21,918 nucleotides of DNA from the NCBI GenBank assembly GCA_025054515.1, contig JANWZT010000007.1, positions 1 through 21,918 on the forward strand. Reading direction: 5' to 3'. The notes under the pieces are model-generated. The model saw only the letters and a list, made by a program, of their open reading frames with translations, searched no databases and was not told where the DNA came from. Position 1 is the first letter of the stretch. The number at the start of each line of letters is the position of its first letter. Made by a program: the position numbers and the translations under genes. The DNA comes from Candidatus Caldarchaeum sp. (lineage in GTDB: Archaea; Thermoproteota; Nitrososphaeria_A; Caldarchaeales; Caldarchaeaceae). This document shows, one piece after another, positions 20,518-21,918 of the stretch.

Positions 20518-21023
20518 ACGTCGCCGAAGCATTCGACCACGCCGCAAAAATCCTAACCATCGTTTCGACGGCCCTGTATCTACTGAAATACATCGACGCG
20601 GGAATGTTTCTGTCGGCGGTCGCGGCGGCCGCGGCCCTTATGTCGACCGTCCTCTTCCACAAAATGGGCGGGAAGCTGAAGAAACTCGCCGCCATGCGGA
20701 GAAAGCAACATCTTCACCGCCTACGTTCAACAACGGACGAGAAAATGGAAACATTCGGAACACCTGCGGAAATCCTCGAAAAACTCCTCCACAACCTCCT
20801 CGAAATCCACCACCAGCTCGAAGCCGTCGCAGCCGAAAAAATGGCCTCCAAAACACCGGCACGGGACATGGTAGCCATCGCAAAAGCGAGGCTCGAAGTC
20901 ATCGTCAAAATCAAAGACATCGCCCTCGCGCTGGAGAAGTTCAGGCCTTCGACGGCGGAAAAAGACCTATCCGAGCTACTGCGGGAACTCGTCGACGGAA
21001 GAAGTACGCCGCAAAGCCCTTGA
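20514..21023 (+). CDS. Membrane-anchored coiled-coil protein in the portal operon
   Basis: A 169-residue protein starting at the ATG at 20514, which overlaps the previous stop (ATGA). The frame is open to 20250, but that extension is a His/Arg/Pro-rich antisense-like shadow. Residues about 12-26 and 29-47 are hydrophobic (two membrane helices, TIVSTALYLLKYI and GMFLSAVAAAAALMSTVLF). After a basic stretch (KLKKLAAMRRKQHLHRLR) come long helices (EILEKLLHNLLEIHHQLEAVAAEK, IAKARLEVIVKIKDIALALEKF) that could form coiled coils in the cytoplasm. I recognise no family. Its 3' end overlaps the convergent ABC/GNAT gene by 48 bp. The membrane-plus-coiled-coil layout fits a scaffold or docking factor for the portal, as inference only. 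Confidence 0.72.
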   Translation: MNVAEAFDHAAKILTIVSTALYLLKYIDAGMFLSAVAAAAALMSTVLFHKMGGKLKKLAAMRRKQHLHRLRSTTDEKMETFGTPAEILEKLLHNLLEIHHQLEAVAAEKMASKTPARDMVAIAKARLEVIVKIKDIALALEKFRPSTAEKDLSELLRELVDGRSTPQSP

Positions 21024-21918
21024 AATTACTGCCTCGTATTTTGGGTCTGGGTTGACCCAGAGGCCGTAAACCTTAGGCGAAGCCGATGACTTGAAAATTT
21101 TCAACAGCTTCGCCGCATCTGCGGCCGGATATTTTCCGTCAGCATATTTCGGAAGGTTCGTCGCAAGCCATTTCCTCATCTTTCCCAAAGTTTTCCGCCG
21201 TTCAGCAAAGGCGATTATCTGGCCGACGCCGTGACGCAGGACATCCACCCCGAACAACGTCCGAAACTCTTCGAGAAGCTTCTTCTTCGCCGGCGAAACA
21301 TCAACGACAACGGACTTCATCAACCCCTTCGTAAAGGGAACGAGACGCTCCATGGTGCTCAAAATCTCGACAAACGCGACGCCGAGCAGCGGCATCGACT
21401 CCGTCAACAGCTTTTTCGCAACCCCGATCCCGCGGAAACTCGGATGAACGACCACCCGTTGAACACGCAGCATGTTTCCAAACCTTTCACCCAGATACCA
21501 GCCCGAGTCGAAAAACATGTTGTAGCCCGGACATTTGAGAAACGGCACAGAGTAGACCACAACGCCTACGACGCGGCCTCCGAGAACCGCCCGAAAAATC
21601 TTCGCAACACCGCCCAAACGATGTCCCCTGTAATGCAGGAAAGAAAGCAGCCGCCAGTCATCGACCGAACCTTCTTCGACCACGGTTTTCTCGAGAAGGC
21701 TGCAGGGCCTCTGGCGGTAGGTGAATCGCTTTGCTTCGACGAATGGGCCGAAATGCTTGACAACCTTCAGCGTCGGGTTGAGGTCTTCCGAAAGATCGTC
21801 GACGGCCGTCGCCGCGATAAGCGTCAACCTCCTTCTCCTCGCAGCCTTCTGAAGCGTATAGGCGGTTGCTTTCGCGGTTTCACGGTCAAGTGAAGAACAG
21901 AATTCGTCGAGAACAATT
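20976..21918 (-). CDS. ABC-type ATPase fused to GNAT acetyltransferase, N-terminus outside the window
   Basis: 313 codons are visible and the frame is open past 21918, so no start is seen. The first residues are the end of an ABC ATPase: Walker B and D-loop IVLDEFCSSLD, then LIAATAVDDL in place of the usual H-loop His region. From about residue 80 a GNAT acetyltransferase domain follows (WRLLSFLHYRGHRLGG, VVGVVVYSVP, and the CoA-binding RVVVHPSFRGIGVAKKL at about 151-170). This layout matches the COG2401-type proteins of archaea and some viruses (ABC ATPase fused to a predicted acetyltransferase), whose function is unknown to me. It converges on the portal operon with a 48-bp overlap. It could belong to the element or be the host flank. 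Substrate is unknown. Confidence 0.88.
   Translation of the reverse strand, partial: IVLDEFCSSLDRETAKATAYTLQKAARRRRLTLIAATAVDDLSEDLNPTLKVVKHFGPFVEAKRFTYRQRPCSLLEKTVVEEGSVDDWRLLSFLHYRGHRLGGVAKIFRAVLGGRVVGVVVYSVPFLKCPGYNMFFDSGWYLGERFGNMLRVQRVVVHPSFRGIGVAKKLLTESMPLLGVAFVEILSTMERLVPFTKGLMKSVVVDVSPAKKKLLEEFRTLFGVDVLRHGVGQIIAFAERRKTLGKMRKWLATNLPKYADGKYPAADAAKLLKIFKSSASPKVYGLWVNPDPKYEAVISRALRRTSSVDEFPQ

Noticed and set aside
1..21918. CRISPR array, tRNA, IS element or att repeats
   Set aside because: I found no regularly spaced direct repeats, cloverleaf-like sequence, transposase motif or long terminal direct repeat by reading. Short intergenic gaps leave little room for them.

Overview
The window is archaeal. 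Many genes have no ribosome-binding site and instead carry a TATA-like box about 22-28 nt upstream of the start codon (leaderless transcripts). TTG and GTG starts are common, and the gene families (SCP2-like proteins, an archaeal-type AAA ATPase, an ABC-ATPase/GNAT fusion) also fit. A thermophilic Thermoproteota/TACK lineage is my guess, but the sequence alone does not fix the taxon. No stretch longer than about 300 bases lacks a gene, and I saw no tRNA, rRNA, CRISPR array, IS element or attachment site.

Most of the window encodes a tailed (siphovirus-like, HK97-type) particle, arranged in an unusual way. On the right, 12981-18964 on the minus strand, in transcription order: a small holin-like membrane protein, prohead protease, major capsid protein, head-tail adaptor, tail-terminator-like protein, a Cys/His-containing unknown, a complete subtilisin (S8) protease, the tail tube protein, a tail-assembly-chaperone-like pair (G/T), and an HK97 gp10-like tail completion protein. 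The portal gene diverges from this cluster (19031-20098, plus strand) in a translationally coupled operon with two membrane proteins. The rest of the tail and the packaging motor lie on the left, 1135-8885 on the minus strand: tape measure, baseplate hub with a lectin-like tail, fibre, peptidase-S74-like fibre tip protein, a small unknown, and the large terminase at the end.

Between the two virion modules, about 8946-12916, sit six genes that look cellular or like cargo: a zinc-ribbon protein, an exported staphylococcal-nuclease homologue, two tandem SCP2-like proteins, a zinc alcohol dehydrogenase, and an AAA ATPase whose promoter carries a tandem palindromic operator. An aldo/keto reductase (1-825, partial) and an ABC-ATPase/acetyltransferase fusion (20976-21918, partial) flank the element.

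Two short promoter sequences recur upstream of virion genes. One (about 17 nt) lies before both the protease and the tape measure gene, so it links the two separated modules. The other (11 nt) lies before both the adaptor and the tail tube gene. No integrase, replication gene or recognisable lysis enzyme is visible. The window is therefore either part of a rearranged provirus or a domesticated particle-producing locus similar to a gene transfer agent. The second reading is a hypothesis.
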